From: Gammaproteobacteria bacterium
Lineage (GTDB): Bacteria > Pseudomonadota > Gammaproteobacteria > PS1 > Pseudothioglobaceae
Reading direction: 5' to 3'
Assembly: GCA_024280535.1 (NCBI GenBank)
Contig: JAJRPY010000176.1
Coordinates: 1-17,630, forward strand
Length of the DNA: 17,630 bases
Part shown: positions 9,753 to 17,630 of the stretch, piece by piece
Layout of the letters: every line of letters starts with the position of its first letter
Numbering within the stretch: position 1 is the stretch's first letter
Notes under the pieces: generated by a model
What the model saw: the letters and a program-made list of their open reading frames with translations, nothing else
What the model was told of the DNA's origin: nothing
The model's database searches: none
Translations under genes and position numbers: made by a program

Positions 9753-10238
9753 ATGAATATTAAAGTATTGATAACAGGAGGGACAATTGACAAGGTTTAT
9801 CAAGAGCTGAGTGGTGAATTGGCTTTTGCTGAGAGTCATATTGTCAAGATGCTTAATCGTGGACGTTCAATGGTAGATACCTTATCAGAGGTGTTGTTTT
9901 TAAAAGATTCGCTGGAAATGACAGATTTAGACCGTCAATTGATATTGGATAAGTGCCAATCTTGTCAAGAAAAAAATATTCTCATTACGCACGGCACAGA
10001 TAGCATGGTGGAAACGGCCAACTATTTAGACAAACATCTTAAAGATAAAACCGTGGTGTTGTTTGGCTCGATGGTGCCCTATTCGATTGATTGCTCAGAT
10101 GCTTTGTTTAATTTGGGTGTGGCCTTAAGTGCCGTACAGTTGCAAGATTTTGGTGTGTATATTGCAATGAATGGGTGCGTGTTTGAGGCAGGTCAAGTCA
10201 AAAAAGACAAAGACTTGGGCATTTTTACGCACCTCTAG
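9753..10238 (+). CDS. Short asparaginase-domain protein (N-terminal domain only)
   Basis: The 161-residue protein matches only the N-terminal, catalytic domain of type I/II L-asparaginases, which are about 325 residues. TGGTID (8-13) carries the first catalytic Thr (Thr11), and THGTDSM (79-85) the Thr82-Asp83 pair. A Lys at 150-151 after the MNG segment sits where the asparaginase catalytic Lys falls. The C-terminal domain that completes substrate contacts and dimers is absent, with no sign of frameshift: the frame ends at TAG and the following DNA does not encode that domain. Stand-alone short forms occur in other proteobacteria, so this is probably a real small family and not a truncation. 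Its substrate is unknown. It is probably co-transcribed with yggS and converges on the cytochrome c5 gene. Confidence 0.8.
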   Translation: MNIKVLITGGTIDKVYQELSGELAFAESHIVKMLNRGRSMVDTLSEVLFLKDSLEMTDLDRQLILDKCQSCQEKNILITHGTDSMVETANYLDKHLKDKTVVLFGSMVPYSIDCSDALFNLGVALSAVQLQDFGVYIAMNGCVFEAGQVKKDKDLGIFTHL

Positions 10239-10252
10239 CTTTGGTTAGAGGT
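10231..10252. terminator. Hairpin between convergent genes, overlapping a stop codon
   Basis: A 7-bp perfect stem ACCTCTA / TAGAGGT with an 8-base loop contains the TAG stop of the asparaginase-like gene and lies 15 bp from the end of the convergent cytochrome gene. Neither side has a clear T run, so its action as a bidirectional terminator is inferred from position. Confidence 0.35.
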
Positions 10253-10267
10253 ACTGTTTAAAGCAGT

Positions 10268-10705
10268 TTATTTTGTCATGTATTCGATGGCTGCTTTTAA
10301 CTCGTCGTCTGAACAATCCATACAAGTGCCTCTAGGGGGCATAGATCTGACGCCGGTGATGGCTACTTTGACCAAGTCATCAATACCACGCTTAATTCGG
10401 GGCGCCCAGTCTGTTTTGTTGCCGAATTTGGGTGCGCCTAAAACGCCGGTGCCATGGCACGAAGTACAAGCGGTGGTATAAATTTGCTCGCCACTGCGTG
10501 CTTTAGTGGCAGTTTTAACGGGCGCTTTGATGGCAGTAACGTCAATATCGCCCTCTAAATAAACTTGACCGAAAGGCTGGATGCGTTCTGCTAAGGTCAA
10601 ATGGTCGTCAGAGCCTACATGAATCAAATCGCTAAAAAATGTTTTAGTACCAAAAATAAGAGCAAAAATAACAATAATTGCGGCGATTGAGTGTTTAAAG
10701 TGCAT
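10268..10705 (-). CDS. Cytochrome c5-type monoheme protein
   Basis: A 145-residue periplasmic electron carrier held by an N-terminal membrane helix (about 6-24, uncleaved anchor or signal). The heme site is CTSCH (80-84). Met122 in SMPPRG is the likely axial ligand. Cys128 and Cys131 in GTCMDC are the extra cysteine pair typical of cytochrome c5 (CycB / c555-like). The segment GTGVLGAPKFGNKTDW is also diagnostic. AAGGAAG lies just upstream of the ATG. Expected role is shuttling electrons between the bc1 complex or sulfur-oxidation enzymes and a terminal oxidase; the partner is not shown by the neighbourhood. It is intact, unlike the cytochrome at 2764-3216. Confidence 0.9.
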   Translation of the reverse strand: MHFKHSIAAIIVIFALIFGTKTFFSDLIHVGSDDHLTLAERIQPFGQVYLEGDIDVTAIKAPVKTATKARSGEQIYTTACTSCHGTGVLGAPKFGNKTDWAPRIKRGIDDLVKVAITGVRSMPPRGTCMDCSDDELKAAIEYMTK

Positions 10706-10948
10706 AGTGGGCTTCCTTATTTAGTCTAACTTCCGTATTACATAACTTGAGTGCAAAACCAGTTATAATTCTCAAAATGAAAAAGATTATATCAGAATGA
10801 AGCCAAGCAATCAACTTATCACAATTTATGAATCCCACAAAACAGTATTTTCCCATGCAAAAACTTGTCAAATAATGCGCTATTCTCCTTATTTTTGCAT
10901 AAAAAATGTACCATTTTCAAAAAATTTTGAGTTGGTAGTGGTTTCAGA
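10706..10948. other. AT-rich divergent spacer
   Basis: 243 bp between the divergently transcribed cytochrome c5 and yhdP genes, so it should hold both promoters. I see AT-rich candidates but no hexamer pair good enough to call. An 8-bp inverted pair, CTCAAAAT (about 10771) and ATTTTGAG (about 10924), spans most of it and may be chance. A short open frame is listed separately. Confidence 0.4.
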
Positions 10949-10952
10949 ATGA
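10797..10952 (+). CDS. Possible small ORF ending on the yhdP start
   Basis: An open frame of 51 residues begins at ATG 10797 and ends at a TGA that overlaps the yhdP ATG (ATGA). The predicted peptide begins MKPSNQLITIYESHK, has no recognisable motif, signal or membrane segment, and lacks a convincing ribosome site. The overlap would allow translational coupling into yhdP, but an AT-rich spacer can give such a frame by chance. I consider it more likely not a gene. Confidence 0.15.
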   Translation: MKPSNQLITIYESHKTVFSHAKTCQIMRYSPYFCIKNVPFSKNFELVVVSE

Positions 10953-13417
10953 CTAAGAAAATACCGTTTAAAGGCATAAAAGTATTAAAAATAAGCGCTT
11001 GGATTGGTGCGGTTGTTTTGCTACTCATTGTTTTGTTGTTAGGTCTTTTTATGACTTTTCCAAATTTATTAACCTCAGTGATTGAGTCCAGATTGTCTAG
11101 TGCCAGTGGCGTTGAAGTGGAATTATCAACGGTTGATGTTGAGTTAGAATTAGATGGTATTTCATTGAATATTCATAATTTGAAACTTAATTCTAACGAC
11201 CAACACCAACCAATTGCACAAATACAAGGGCTGCGTTGGCATATTTTATTTGAGGATATTGAGCAAACAAGTCAAGTATCTATTGATGCGCTTATTTTGT
11301 ATTCCAATTCAACTTTTAGTATTGCCTCTTTGGCGGATGATATCAAGCAATTGGCGTCACCCGAGGTGCTGGGATTGACGTATCTTTTTAAATCTTTAAG
11401 TATTCAAAAAATACATATCAAGGGTAAGGATACGTTTGTTATTGCGCCGTTGAGCATGACGCGATCGGATTCACAATTATTACTGAGTGTATCAAATCAG
11501 GCAATAGAGGATCAATATTTGGATATTGCTATTACACTATCGGGCGAGCAATCAAAGCAGAAAGATTTATTGACGCTGGCAATAACGCTGAGTAACGCTG
11601 ATTTTTCTTTGTTGTCTAAGCTTAAATTCTATCATCAAGATGGCAGTGATTATGCCCAATTATCAGGCAATATTGAGCAAATGAAGGTCGCCAATCTTGA
11701 TAAGTATTTGAGCGCCTCGATTGTGAGCAAAGCGGCTAATAATTGGATGAAGCGTGGGTTTAAATCTGGCATTTTGGAAAATATAAACATTCAGTTGGTT
11801 AAAAATTTATCAGAATCCGTGCCTGCTGATATTAGCGTTAAAGCGCATTTAACAAAATCAGAACTGATGTTTGATGAAAACTGGCAAAGTTTAAAAGAGC
11901 TAGATGCCGATATTAGCACGGATGGTAAGCGTCTTAACGTGTTGGTTAATAGCGCTCAATTGTATGATTTGCCACTGACAAATATGGCATTGGAAATTGA
12001 CGATATGAACCAGGCAAATTTGGATATTCGCCTAGTAGGCAAGATTGACACCACGAGTCAGGCGTTGATGCAATTTTTAGCGCAAGCGCCAACGGGACAT
12101 ACCACGCATGATGTGATTGAGCAGTTTAGTTTAGAAGGTCCATTAACAGGAAAACTTGATTTGTTGTTGCCGCTGGATGGTCGTGCTACTACCTTGGATG
12201 TGGATTTAATCGTTGATAAAAATCGCTTGGTTACGTTAGATGGCGCGGTTGTGGTTGAAAATTACCAATCTACTATTGCATTTCATGAAGATCAAATTAT
12301 CACTAATGGCACTGGCACTATTCGGGATATTGCGGTTGAAATTCGGATTAATCCACAACATAGAGAGGCTGATGATAAAGTGTCTTTGGCGATTGAAGTC
12401 ATTAAGGCTGATAAGGATTTTGAGCTGTATTTAACGCGTCAATTGGATCAAACTTGGCGCGCGAATATTGACTCCAAAGTCATTAAGGCTGATATTGAAA
12501 TGGCATTAACCGATGGGCTGCCAAGTGTTAGCGTTATGGGGCTTCAGGTGTTATCGCCTAAGGGGTTAAAGGGTGATTGGAATATTCAGGCGGAGGACAT
12601 ACCCAGTATGTTTTTAAGCGTGAAGGGGGTGTCTATGGATCAGCAAGAAATTCCGGGTTTTAGCGCCAAGTTGGAGTCGGACAATAATGTATTAAAAATT
12701 TCCAATCTGAGTTTTGAGGGCATTGGCGTTGGCGACAAAGATCTTTTGTTTGATGGTGCTTGGGTGCAAGGCAAGACTCGATTAATTGCCAAAGCCAAAG
12801 GCAAGGGCTTGAGCGAATTTTTGAAAAAATTTGAAGTGACTGAAAAAGTCAGTGGCGGTAAGTTTGAGTTTGACCTGCGTTTATTTTGTGATTGTGCACC
12901 TTGGAATATGAGTTTGAGCAAACTAAGTGGCATTGCCAAAATGAATGTGACAGAGGGGGTGTTTACTGATAAGGACCCTGATATTGGCAGGGTGCTATCA
13001 TTGCTTAATATTAGATCAATTGCCAAAAGGCTTAAACTTGATGTGGCTGATTTGACGGATAAAGGCTTTGCTTACGATAGTATTGATGCGCAAGTTACCT
13101 TGTTAAATTCACGTGCTAAAATTGATTATTTTCAATTAGAAGCCAGTTCTAGCTCGATTAATTTAGTGGGGCAAAGTCATGTGATTGATCAAAGTTATGA
13201 TATTGAGGCCACGGTCATGCCAGCCATTGGCGATGCTGTACCTGTGGTGACTTATTTGGCAGGTGGAGGCTTGATGGGGGTGGGCGTTTGGTTAATTGAC
13301 CAATTGTTTGACATCAAACTAATTGATAATATTGTCAATCAAGTAGTCGAATTTAAATATAAAATTACAGGTTCATGGGATAAACCCATTATTGAAAAAA
13401 TATCAACAAATTTATGA
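10949..13417 (+). CDS. yhdP: YhdP/AsmA-like inner-membrane protein (short form)
   Basis: An AsmA-like protein with one N-terminal membrane helix (about 15-37) and a long, beta-rich periplasmic body, built like the bridge proteins that move phospholipids between inner and outer membranes. The C-terminal portion (DIGRVLSLLNI, GFAYDSIDAQVTL, VMPAIGDAVPVVTYLAGG, GSWDKP) matches the end of the YhdP/TIGR02099 family. At 822 residues it is much shorter than E. coli YhdP (about 1,266), suggesting a shorter groove, though N- and C-terminal parts are both present and the frame is unbroken. It overlaps tldD by 4 bp (ATGA). yhdP lies close to tldD in E. coli as well, supporting the assignment. Confidence 0.82.
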   Translation: MTKKIPFKGIKVLKISAWIGAVVLLLIVLLLGLFMTFPNLLTSVIESRLSSASGVEVELSTVDVELELDGISLNIHNLKLNSNDQHQPIAQIQGLRWHILFEDIEQTSQVSIDALILYSNSTFSIASLADDIKQLASPEVLGLTYLFKSLSIQKIHIKGKDTFVIAPLSMTRSDSQLLLSVSNQAIEDQYLDIAITLSGEQSKQKDLLTLAITLSNADFSLLSKLKFYHQDGSDYAQLSGNIEQMKVANLDKYLSASIVSKAANNWMKRGFKSGILENINIQLVKNLSESVPADISVKAHLTKSELMFDENWQSLKELDADISTDGKRLNVLVNSAQLYDLPLTNMALEIDDMNQANLDIRLVGKIDTTSQALMQFLAQAPTGHTTHDVIEQFSLEGPLTGKLDLLLPLDGRATTLDVDLIVDKNRLVTLDGAVVVENYQSTIAFHEDQIITNGTGTIRDIAVEIRINPQHREADDKVSLAIEVIKADKDFELYLTRQLDQTWRANIDSKVIKADIEMALTDGLPSVSVMGLQVLSPKGLKGDWNIQAEDIPSMFLSVKGVSMDQQEIPGFSAKLESDNNVLKISNLSFEGIGVGDKDLLFDGAWVQGKTRLIAKAKGKGLSEFLKKFEVTEKVSGGKFEFDLRLFCDCAPWNMSLSKLSGIAKMNVTEGVFTDKDPDIGRVLSLLNIRSIAKRLKLDVADLTDKGFAYDSIDAQVTLLNSRAKIDYFQLEASSSSINLVGQSHVIDQSYDIEATVMPAIGDAVPVVTYLAGGGLMGVGVWLIDQLFDIKLIDNIVNQVVEFKYKITGSWDKPIIEKISTNL

Positions 13418-14838
13418 TTGAACAATTACTAGATGATCAGCACATAGGCCAACAAACCGTTTATTCTTTGCTAGAATCTTTGTCCGAAAATACGCCAGAT
13501 TATGCAGATTTATACTTTCAATATTCCGTCTCGGAGTCTTGGTTTTTGGAACAAGGTATTGTTAAATCTGGCACTTATAATATTAGCCACGGTGTTGGTA
13601 CACGTGCAGTTAATGGCGAGCAAACGGGTTTTGCGTATTCGGATGATCTCAACCGTCAAGCGATTGAAAAAGCCATTGATTTTGCTAAGGGCATCAGCTC
13701 AACTAACACCCCCGTTAAATTACAAACATTTCAGCAGGTGCCTACCATTGCCAAATATAGTGGTTTAAACCCTTTGGGTAGTTTGAATGCGCAAGAAAAG
13801 GTTGATTTTTTAAAGCGTATTGATGTGTTGGCTAGAAAAGAGCCGAAGGTAACCCAAGTGAGTGCCTCTATTTCGGGCGCTTATTCCGATGTGTTAATTG
13901 CTGCGAGTGATGGCGTGTATCAAAAAGATTATCGCCCTATGGTTCGCGTCAGTGTCAGCGTGATTGTTGAGCATAATGGGCGTGTTGAATCTGCCTCAAG
14001 TGGTGGTGGCGGTCGTTATGATTATCGTTATTTTATTGATCATAATCTGGATGAAATTTATGTGGCAGAGGCAATTCGACAGGCGTTAGTTGCCTTGGAG
14101 GCATCTGGCGCGCCTGCGGGCAATATGCCAGTTATTTTAGGCTCTGGCTGGCCTGGTGTGCTATTGCACGAGGCTATTGGCCATGGCTTAGAAGGGGATT
14201 TTAATCGCAAAGGCACGTCTGTTTTTGCAGATAAGATGGGCGAGCAAGTGGCGAGTAGCAAATGTAGCATTGTTGACAACGGCACCTTGGCTAATAGGCG
14301 CGGCAGTTTGACTATTGATGATGAAGGGGTGCCGACTCAGCAGACTACTTTAATTGAAAATGGCATACTTAAAGGGTATTTGTTTGACAAAATGAATGCC
14401 AGATTAATGGGGGTTGAGTCAACGGGCAATGGCAGGCGTGAATCCTATGCGCATATTCCCATGCCCAGAATGACCAATACGTATATGCTGAATGGTGAAG
14501 ATACTTTGGCAGAGATGATTGCCTCGGTGGATGAAGGTATTTATGCGGTCAATTTTGATGGTGGGCAAGTTGATATTACTTCGGGCAAATTTGTGTTTAG
14601 TGCCAATGAGGCTTATTTGATTAAAAATGGTAAGATTGCGCATCCTGTTAAAGGTGTAACGTTGATTGGTGCGGGTGACGAGGTGCTAAAAAAGATTTCA
14701 ATGGTGGCAAATGATTTGAAGTTGGATGGTGGCATTGGTATTTGTGGTAAGGAGGGGCAGTCTGTAGCCGTGGGGGTTGGTCAGCCGAGCCTGAAAATTG
14801 ACGAGTTGACCGTGGGCGGAACTCAGTTAAATACTTAA
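13414..14838 (+). CDS. tldD: Metalloprotease TldD
   Basis: Zinc protease subunit that works with TldE (PmbA) to degrade unfolded peptides; in E. coli the pair matures microcin B17 and degrades CcdA. The 474-residue length is normal for TldD. HEAIGH (252-257) is the HExxxH zinc and catalytic motif, and Cys444 in GICGKEGQ is the expected third ligand. The C-terminus KIDELTVGGTQ is the normal family end. tldE is not in the window. Translation is probably coupled to yhdP through the ATGA overlap. The stop codon TAA is shared with the insertion site of MITE copy 2: its TA belongs to the presumed target duplication and its last A can be assigned to the element, so the reading frame is preserved. 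Confidence 0.94.
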   Translation: MIEQLLDDQHIGQQTVYSLLESLSENTPDYADLYFQYSVSESWFLEQGIVKSGTYNISHGVGTRAVNGEQTGFAYSDDLNRQAIEKAIDFAKGISSTNTPVKLQTFQQVPTIAKYSGLNPLGSLNAQEKVDFLKRIDVLARKEPKVTQVSASISGAYSDVLIAASDGVYQKDYRPMVRVSVSVIVEHNGRVESASSGGGGRYDYRYFIDHNLDEIYVAEAIRQALVALEASGAPAGNMPVILGSGWPGVLLHEAIGHGLEGDFNRKGTSVFADKMGEQVASSKCSIVDNGTLANRRGSLTIDDEGVPTQQTTLIENGILKGYLFDKMNARLMGVESTGNGRRESYAHIPMPRMTNTYMLNGEDTLAEMIASVDEGIYAVNFDGGQVDITSGKFVFSANEAYLIKNGKIAHPVKGVTLIGAGDEVLKKISMVANDLKLDGGIGICGKEGQSVAVGVGQPSLKIDELTVGGTQLNT

Positions 14839-15030
14839 AGAGACCTTTGCATAAATATGAATAATCATCAAAAATCCACTTTTCAGTCACTTGGCAATTT
14901 TTTAAACCCTACCTTAGCCCTCCCAGAGGGTTATTGTGTAGCGTTGACCCTGCTAGAGTTGGGTTTAAGAAAGTCACCCATTGAACAAAAATTGAATTTT
15001 GATGATTATTCATATTTACGCAAAGGTCTT
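14839..15030 (+). mobile_element. Palindromic MITE-like element, copy 2
   Basis: A 192-bp element related to the reverse complement of 111-303 with about 19 substitutions and no indels inside the shared part. Its terminal inverted repeats (14840-14873 with 14997-15030) match at 32 of 34 positions, better than in copy 1, so this copy looks nearer to the ancestral palindrome. An inner stem-loop CCCTC-CCA-GAGGG and flanking TTTAAACCC / GGGTTTAA arms are kept. The flanks show TA (14836-14837 and 15032-15033) or TTAA duplications. It lies directly on the tldD stop codon and 59 bp upstream of the nuo -10 box. No transposase is present. Apparent open frames inside are discussed under rejected items. 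Confidence 0.82.
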
Positions 15031-15088
15031 TTAAAATTAGTGGCTGAATGTATTTGCCGTTATTGATGAATTATTCGCTTAAAATAGA

Positions 15089-15094
15089 TATAAT
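15089..15094 (+). promoter_or_regulatory. Likely -10 box of the nuo operon promoter
   Basis: A perfect TATAAT lies 39 bp before the nuoA ATG, between the MITE and the operon. The predicted start site is near 15101. The best -35-like hexamer, TTGATG (15063-15068), is 20 bp away, longer than usual, so the promoter may be weak or activator-dependent. Confidence 0.5.
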
Positions 15095-15123
15095 GCTTAG
15101 ATTGAAATTTAAATTTAAATGTT

Positions 15124-15129
15124 GGAGGG
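15124..15129 (+). promoter_or_regulatory. Shine-Dalgarno site fixing the nuoA start
   Basis: GGAGGG lies 4 bases before the ATG at 15134. It supports this start over the in-frame ATG at 15119, which lies upstream of the site. Confidence 0.75.
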
Positions 15130-15133
15130 TTGG

Positions 15134-15490
15134 ATGTTAGAAAGTTATCTGCCTATCGTTGTGTTTATTATGCTGGGTCTTGGCTTTGGTGCCGGGCCAA
15201 TGTTAATAGGTTATTTGCTTGGCCCTAGCAAGCCTAACAAGGAAAAAAACTCTCAGTTTGAATGTGGCTTTCCACCGTTTGAAGATTCACGTATGTATTT
15301 TAATGTTCGCTACTATTTGGTGGCTATTTTGTTTATTTTGTTCGATTTGGAGGTCGCCTTTGTGTTTCCATGGGCAGTGGTTCAATCAGAATTAGGTTGG
15401 TTTGGCTTTATTGCCATGAGTGTATTTTTATGTTTGTTGGTAGTGGGTTTCATTTACGAATGGAAAAATGGCGCGCTAGAATGGGAATAA
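15134..15490 (+). CDS. nuoA: NADH-quinone oxidoreductase subunit A
   Basis: Small membrane subunit of complex I, next to the quinone channel at the junction of membrane and peripheral arms. From ATG 15134 the protein has 118 residues, a normal NuoA length. Three hydrophobic helices are visible (about 5-30, 58-82 and 88-110). The conserved loop [13 protein letters not shown] lies between the first two, and [12 protein letters not shown] follows in the second. The upstream in-frame ATG would add five residues (MLEGW) and leave out the strong ribosome site. nuoB starts 3 bp after the stop codon. The operon order A-B-C-D is the standard proteobacterial one. Confidence 0.95.
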   Translation: MLESYLPIVVFIMLGLGFGAGPMLIGYLLGPSKPNKEKNSQFECGFPPFEDSRMYFNVRYYLVAILFILFDLEVAFVFPWAVVQSELGWFGFIAMSVFLCLLVVGFIYEWKNGALEWE

Positions 15491-15493
15491 AAG

Positions 15494-15973
15494 ATGGCAA
15501 TTGAAGGATTAATGAAAGAAGGTTTTGTAACCACTTCGCTAGATAGCGTGATTAACTGGGCTAGAACAGGTTCGTTATGGCCTATGACATTTGGCTTGGC
15601 GTGTTGCGCGGTAGAAATGATGGAAGCCGGCTCTTCGCGCTATGATCTTGACCGCTTTGGCATTATATTTAGACCCACGCCTAGGCAATCAGATTTAATG
15701 ATTGTTGCCGGCACATTGACCAACAAAATGGCACCCGCCCTACGAAAAGTCTATGACCAAATGCCAGAACCTAGATGGGTTATTTCAATGGGTTCATGTG
15801 CGAATGGCGGGGGATATTATCATTATTCTTATGCGGTGGTGCGTGGCTGTGATCGTATTGTGCCAGTTGATGTTTATGTGCCTGGTTGTCCGCCAACGGC
15901 AGAGGCGCTACTGTATGGCATTATGCAATTGCAAGATAAAATCCGTCGTACTAACACCATTGCCCGTACTTAA
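15494..15973 (+). CDS. nuoB: NADH-quinone oxidoreductase subunit B
   Basis: Peripheral-arm subunit carrying 4Fe-4S cluster N2, the last carrier before quinone. The 159-residue protein shows the tandem cysteines Cys37-Cys38 in [10 protein letters not shown], Cys102 in [14 protein letters not shown] and Cys132 in [11 protein letters not shown], which are the four N2 ligands. [20 protein letters not shown] is also well conserved. It begins 3 bp after nuoA and its TAA is immediately followed by the nuoC ATG, so the genes are translated from one message. Confidence 0.96.
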   Translation: MAIEGLMKEGFVTTSLDSVINWARTGSLWPMTFGLACCAVEMMEAGSSRYDLDRFGIIFRPTPRQSDLMIVAGTLTNKMAPALRKVYDQMPEPRWVISMGSCANGGGYYHYSYAVVRGCDRIVPVDVYVPGCPPTAEALLYGIMQLQDKIRRTNTIART

Positions 15974-16591
15974 ATGATGCAAAAATTATTAGCACAATTA
16001 GAAGAAATGTTTGAGGCTGGAGATATAGTGTCTGCTTATGGTGAATTGACATTAACCGTGGACAGTAAGGACATTGTTGGCATTTGCTTGAAATTACGCG
16101 ATAAACTGGCATTTGATACGCTAATTGATTTATGCGCTGTTGATTATTTAAGCTATGGTCAGTCTGAATGGGCGGGAGATGCCAGTCATTCGGGATATTC
16201 CAGAGGTCGAAGCGCGCAAGCGGGCAAAGATAAGTATCAGCAACGTTTTGCCGTTGTTTATCATTTGCTGTCGGTGAGTAATAATTATCGTATTCGGGTG
16301 AAAGCCTTTGTGGATGAGGCTGAACCGATTATTAAATCAGTTACCCATATTTGGGCATCCGCCGATTGGTATGAGCGAGAAGCCTTTGATTTGATGGGGA
16401 TTTTATTTGAAAATCATACCGATTTACGTCGAATTTTGACCGACTACGGCTTTGTTGGGCATCCGTTGCGTAAAGATTTTCCAATGATTGGCGAGGTGGA
16501 AATGCGTTACGATGAAGACTTAGGTCGGGTGGTGTACGAAAAAGTCAGCATTGAGCCAAATATCAACGTACCTAAGGTAATCAGGAAATAA
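15974..16591 (+). CDS. nuoC: NADH-quinone oxidoreductase subunit C (separate NuoC)
   Basis: The 30-kDa-type subunit of the complex I peripheral arm, without cofactors. The 205-residue protein carries the family signature around [29 protein letters not shown], followed by [20 protein letters not shown] polar insertion at about 60-85 ([18 protein letters not shown]) precedes the [10 protein letters not shown] strand, as in other proteobacterial NuoC proteins. It begins with ATGATG directly after the nuoB stop; either Met may be used. NuoC is separate from NuoD here, unlike the fused NuoCD of E. coli. Confidence 0.94.
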   Translation: MMQKLLAQLEEMFEAGDIVSAYGELTLTVDSKDIVGICLKLRDKLAFDTLIDLCAVDYLSYGQSEWAGDASHSGYSRGRSAQAGKDKYQQRFAVVYHLLSVSNNYRIRVKAFVDEAEPIIKSVTHIWASADWYEREAFDLMGILFENHTDLRRILTDYGFVGHPLRKDFPMIGEVEMRYDEDLGRVVYEKVSIEPNINVPKVIRK

Positions 16592-16593
16592 CC

Positions 16594-17630
16594 ATGGCAA
16601 AAATTCGCAACTATACGCTTAATTTTGGCCCGCAACATCCTGCGGCACATGGGGTATTGCGCCTCATTTTAGAAATTGATGGCGAGGTGATTGAGCGTGC
16701 TGATCCACATATTGGCTTGTTGCATCGCGGTACTGAAAAATTGGTAGAATCCAAGCCCTATAATCAATCGATTGGTTATATGGATCGACTGGACTATGTC
16801 TCTATGATGAGTAATGAGCACGCTTATGTGATGGCGATTGAGACCATGCTTGGACTTGAAGTACCTGAGCGTGCACAGTATATTCGCGTTATGTTTGATG
16901 AAATAACACGGATTTTAAATCATCTAATGTGGTTGGGAACGCATGCCTTGGACGTTGGCGCGATGAGTGTTTTCTTATATACATTCCGCGAGCGTGAAAA
17001 GTTGATTGACTGTTATGAGGCGGTGTCGGGGTCACGTATGCATGCGACTTATTATCGCCCGGGTGGTGTGTATCGAGATTTGCCAGATAATATGCCAAAA
17101 TATTTAAAATCAGACATGCGCACTCATCAAGAATTAACGGCTATGAATGAAAATCGCCAAGGCTCATTGCTCGATTTTATTGCAGATTTTGTGGCAAAGT
17201 TTCCAAGTCATGTTAAGCAATACGACGACTTGTTAACGGAAAATAGAATTTGGAAGCAGCGTCTGGTGAATATCGGTATTGTGTCTGCTAAACGCGCCAA
17301 ACAATTAGGCTTTACCGGCCCGATGTTGCGCGGTTCTGGCGTGGCTTGGGATCTGAGGAAAAATCAGCCGTATGCAGTGTATGACCAATTAGAATTTGAT
17401 ATTCCAATTGGGGCAACAGGTGATAGTTATGACCGTTATTTAGTGCGTATGGAAGAATTACGCCAGTCAAATAAAATTATCGGACAATGTGTGAATTGCC
17501 TTAAAGCCAATCCTGGCGCGGTGATGAGCGATGATAAAAAAGTAGCAGCACCTAAACGCATTGATATGAAAGACGATATGGAGTCACTTATTCATCACTT
17601 TAAGTTATTTACCGAAGGCTATTCGTTGCC
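16594..17630 (+). CDS. nuoD: NADH-quinone oxidoreductase subunit D (partial, cut by window end)
   Basis: The 49-kDa-type subunit, forming much of the quinone site with NuoB; related to the large subunit of NiFe hydrogenases. The frame opens with ATG 16594, 2 bp after nuoC, and runs to the window edge: 345 codons of an expected 415-420. Conserved segments are [15 protein letters not shown] (10-24), [11 protein letters not shown] (40-50), [11 protein letters not shown] (62-72), the [15 protein letters not shown] stretch and [15 protein letters not shown]. His15 and His19 near the start, which lie close to the quinone head in other species, are present. No stop or frameshift is seen; the C-terminal part is outside the window. 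Confidence 0.95.
   Translation, partial: MAKIRNYTLNFGPQHPAAHGVLRLILEIDGEVIERADPHIGLLHRGTEKLVESKPYNQSIGYMDRLDYVSMMSNEHAYVMAIETMLGLEVPERAQYIRVMFDEITRILNHLMWLGTHALDVGAMSVFLYTFREREKLIDCYEAVSGSRMHATYYRPGGVYRDLPDNMPKYLKSDMRTHQELTAMNENRQGSLLDFIADFVAKFPSHVKQYDDLLTENRIWKQRLVNIGIVSAKRAKQLGFTGPMLRGSGVAWDLRKNQPYAVYDQLEFDIPIGATGDSYDRYLVRMEELRQSNKIIGQCVNCLKANPGAVMSDDKKVAAPKRIDMKDDMESLIHHFKLFTEGYSL

Noticed and set aside
10278..10481. Readthrough extension of the asparaginase-like frame into the cytochrome c5 region
   Set aside because: The frame stays open past the TAG only because it runs antisense to the cytochrome gene. The residues do not resemble an asparaginase C-terminal domain.

Overview
The window reads as chromosomal DNA of an AT-rich gammaproteobacterium. 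The protein set (split NuoC and NuoD, cytochrome c5, a YhdP-TldD pair, HemW, RdgB, YggS) and the low GC resemble the SUP05 / Candidatus Thioglobus / bathymodiolin thiotrophic symbiont group. That placement is inferred from remembered family resemblance, not from a search.

Layout. Bases 1-110 hold no assignable gene. A 193-bp palindromic, MITE-like element (copy 1) follows at 111-303. rpiA lies on the minus strand at 317-979 and is divergent from a plus-strand run of rdgB and hemW. Next is a copper/redox block: a c-type cytochrome gene broken by an in-frame TAA between its lipoprotein signal and its heme motif, a Tat-exported multicopper oxidase, and a Cu(I) P1B-type ATPase with tandem metal-binding modules. 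argB and pyrK then overlap by 8 bp and end at two mirror-image terminator hairpins. yggS and a half-length asparaginase-like gene follow. They converge on a minus-strand cytochrome c5 gene. After a divergent spacer come a shortened yhdP homologue and tldD, overlapping by 4 bp. MITE copy 2 abuts the tldD stop codon. The window closes with the start of a complex I operon, nuoA-nuoB-nuoC-nuoD, with nuoD cut by the window edge.

How the genes work together. The multicopper oxidase and CopA-type ATPase form a periplasmic oxidation plus cytoplasmic efflux pair for copper tolerance. The cytochrome beside them probably served the same periplasmic redox function but now looks inactivated. nuoA-D encode the small membrane subunit NuoA and three peripheral-arm subunits of NADH:quinone oxidoreductase. 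rpiA, argB and pyrK are core sugar, arginine and pyrimidine genes. rdgB, hemW and yggS are housekeeping genes for nucleotide sanitation, heme handling and PLP homeostasis.

I see no defence system, CRISPR array, integrase, tRNA or rRNA. The most interesting signals are the two related palindromic elements and the interrupted cytochrome. Both element copies sit just after a stop codon in the same orientation relative to the upstream gene, and they show one compensatory base-pair change.
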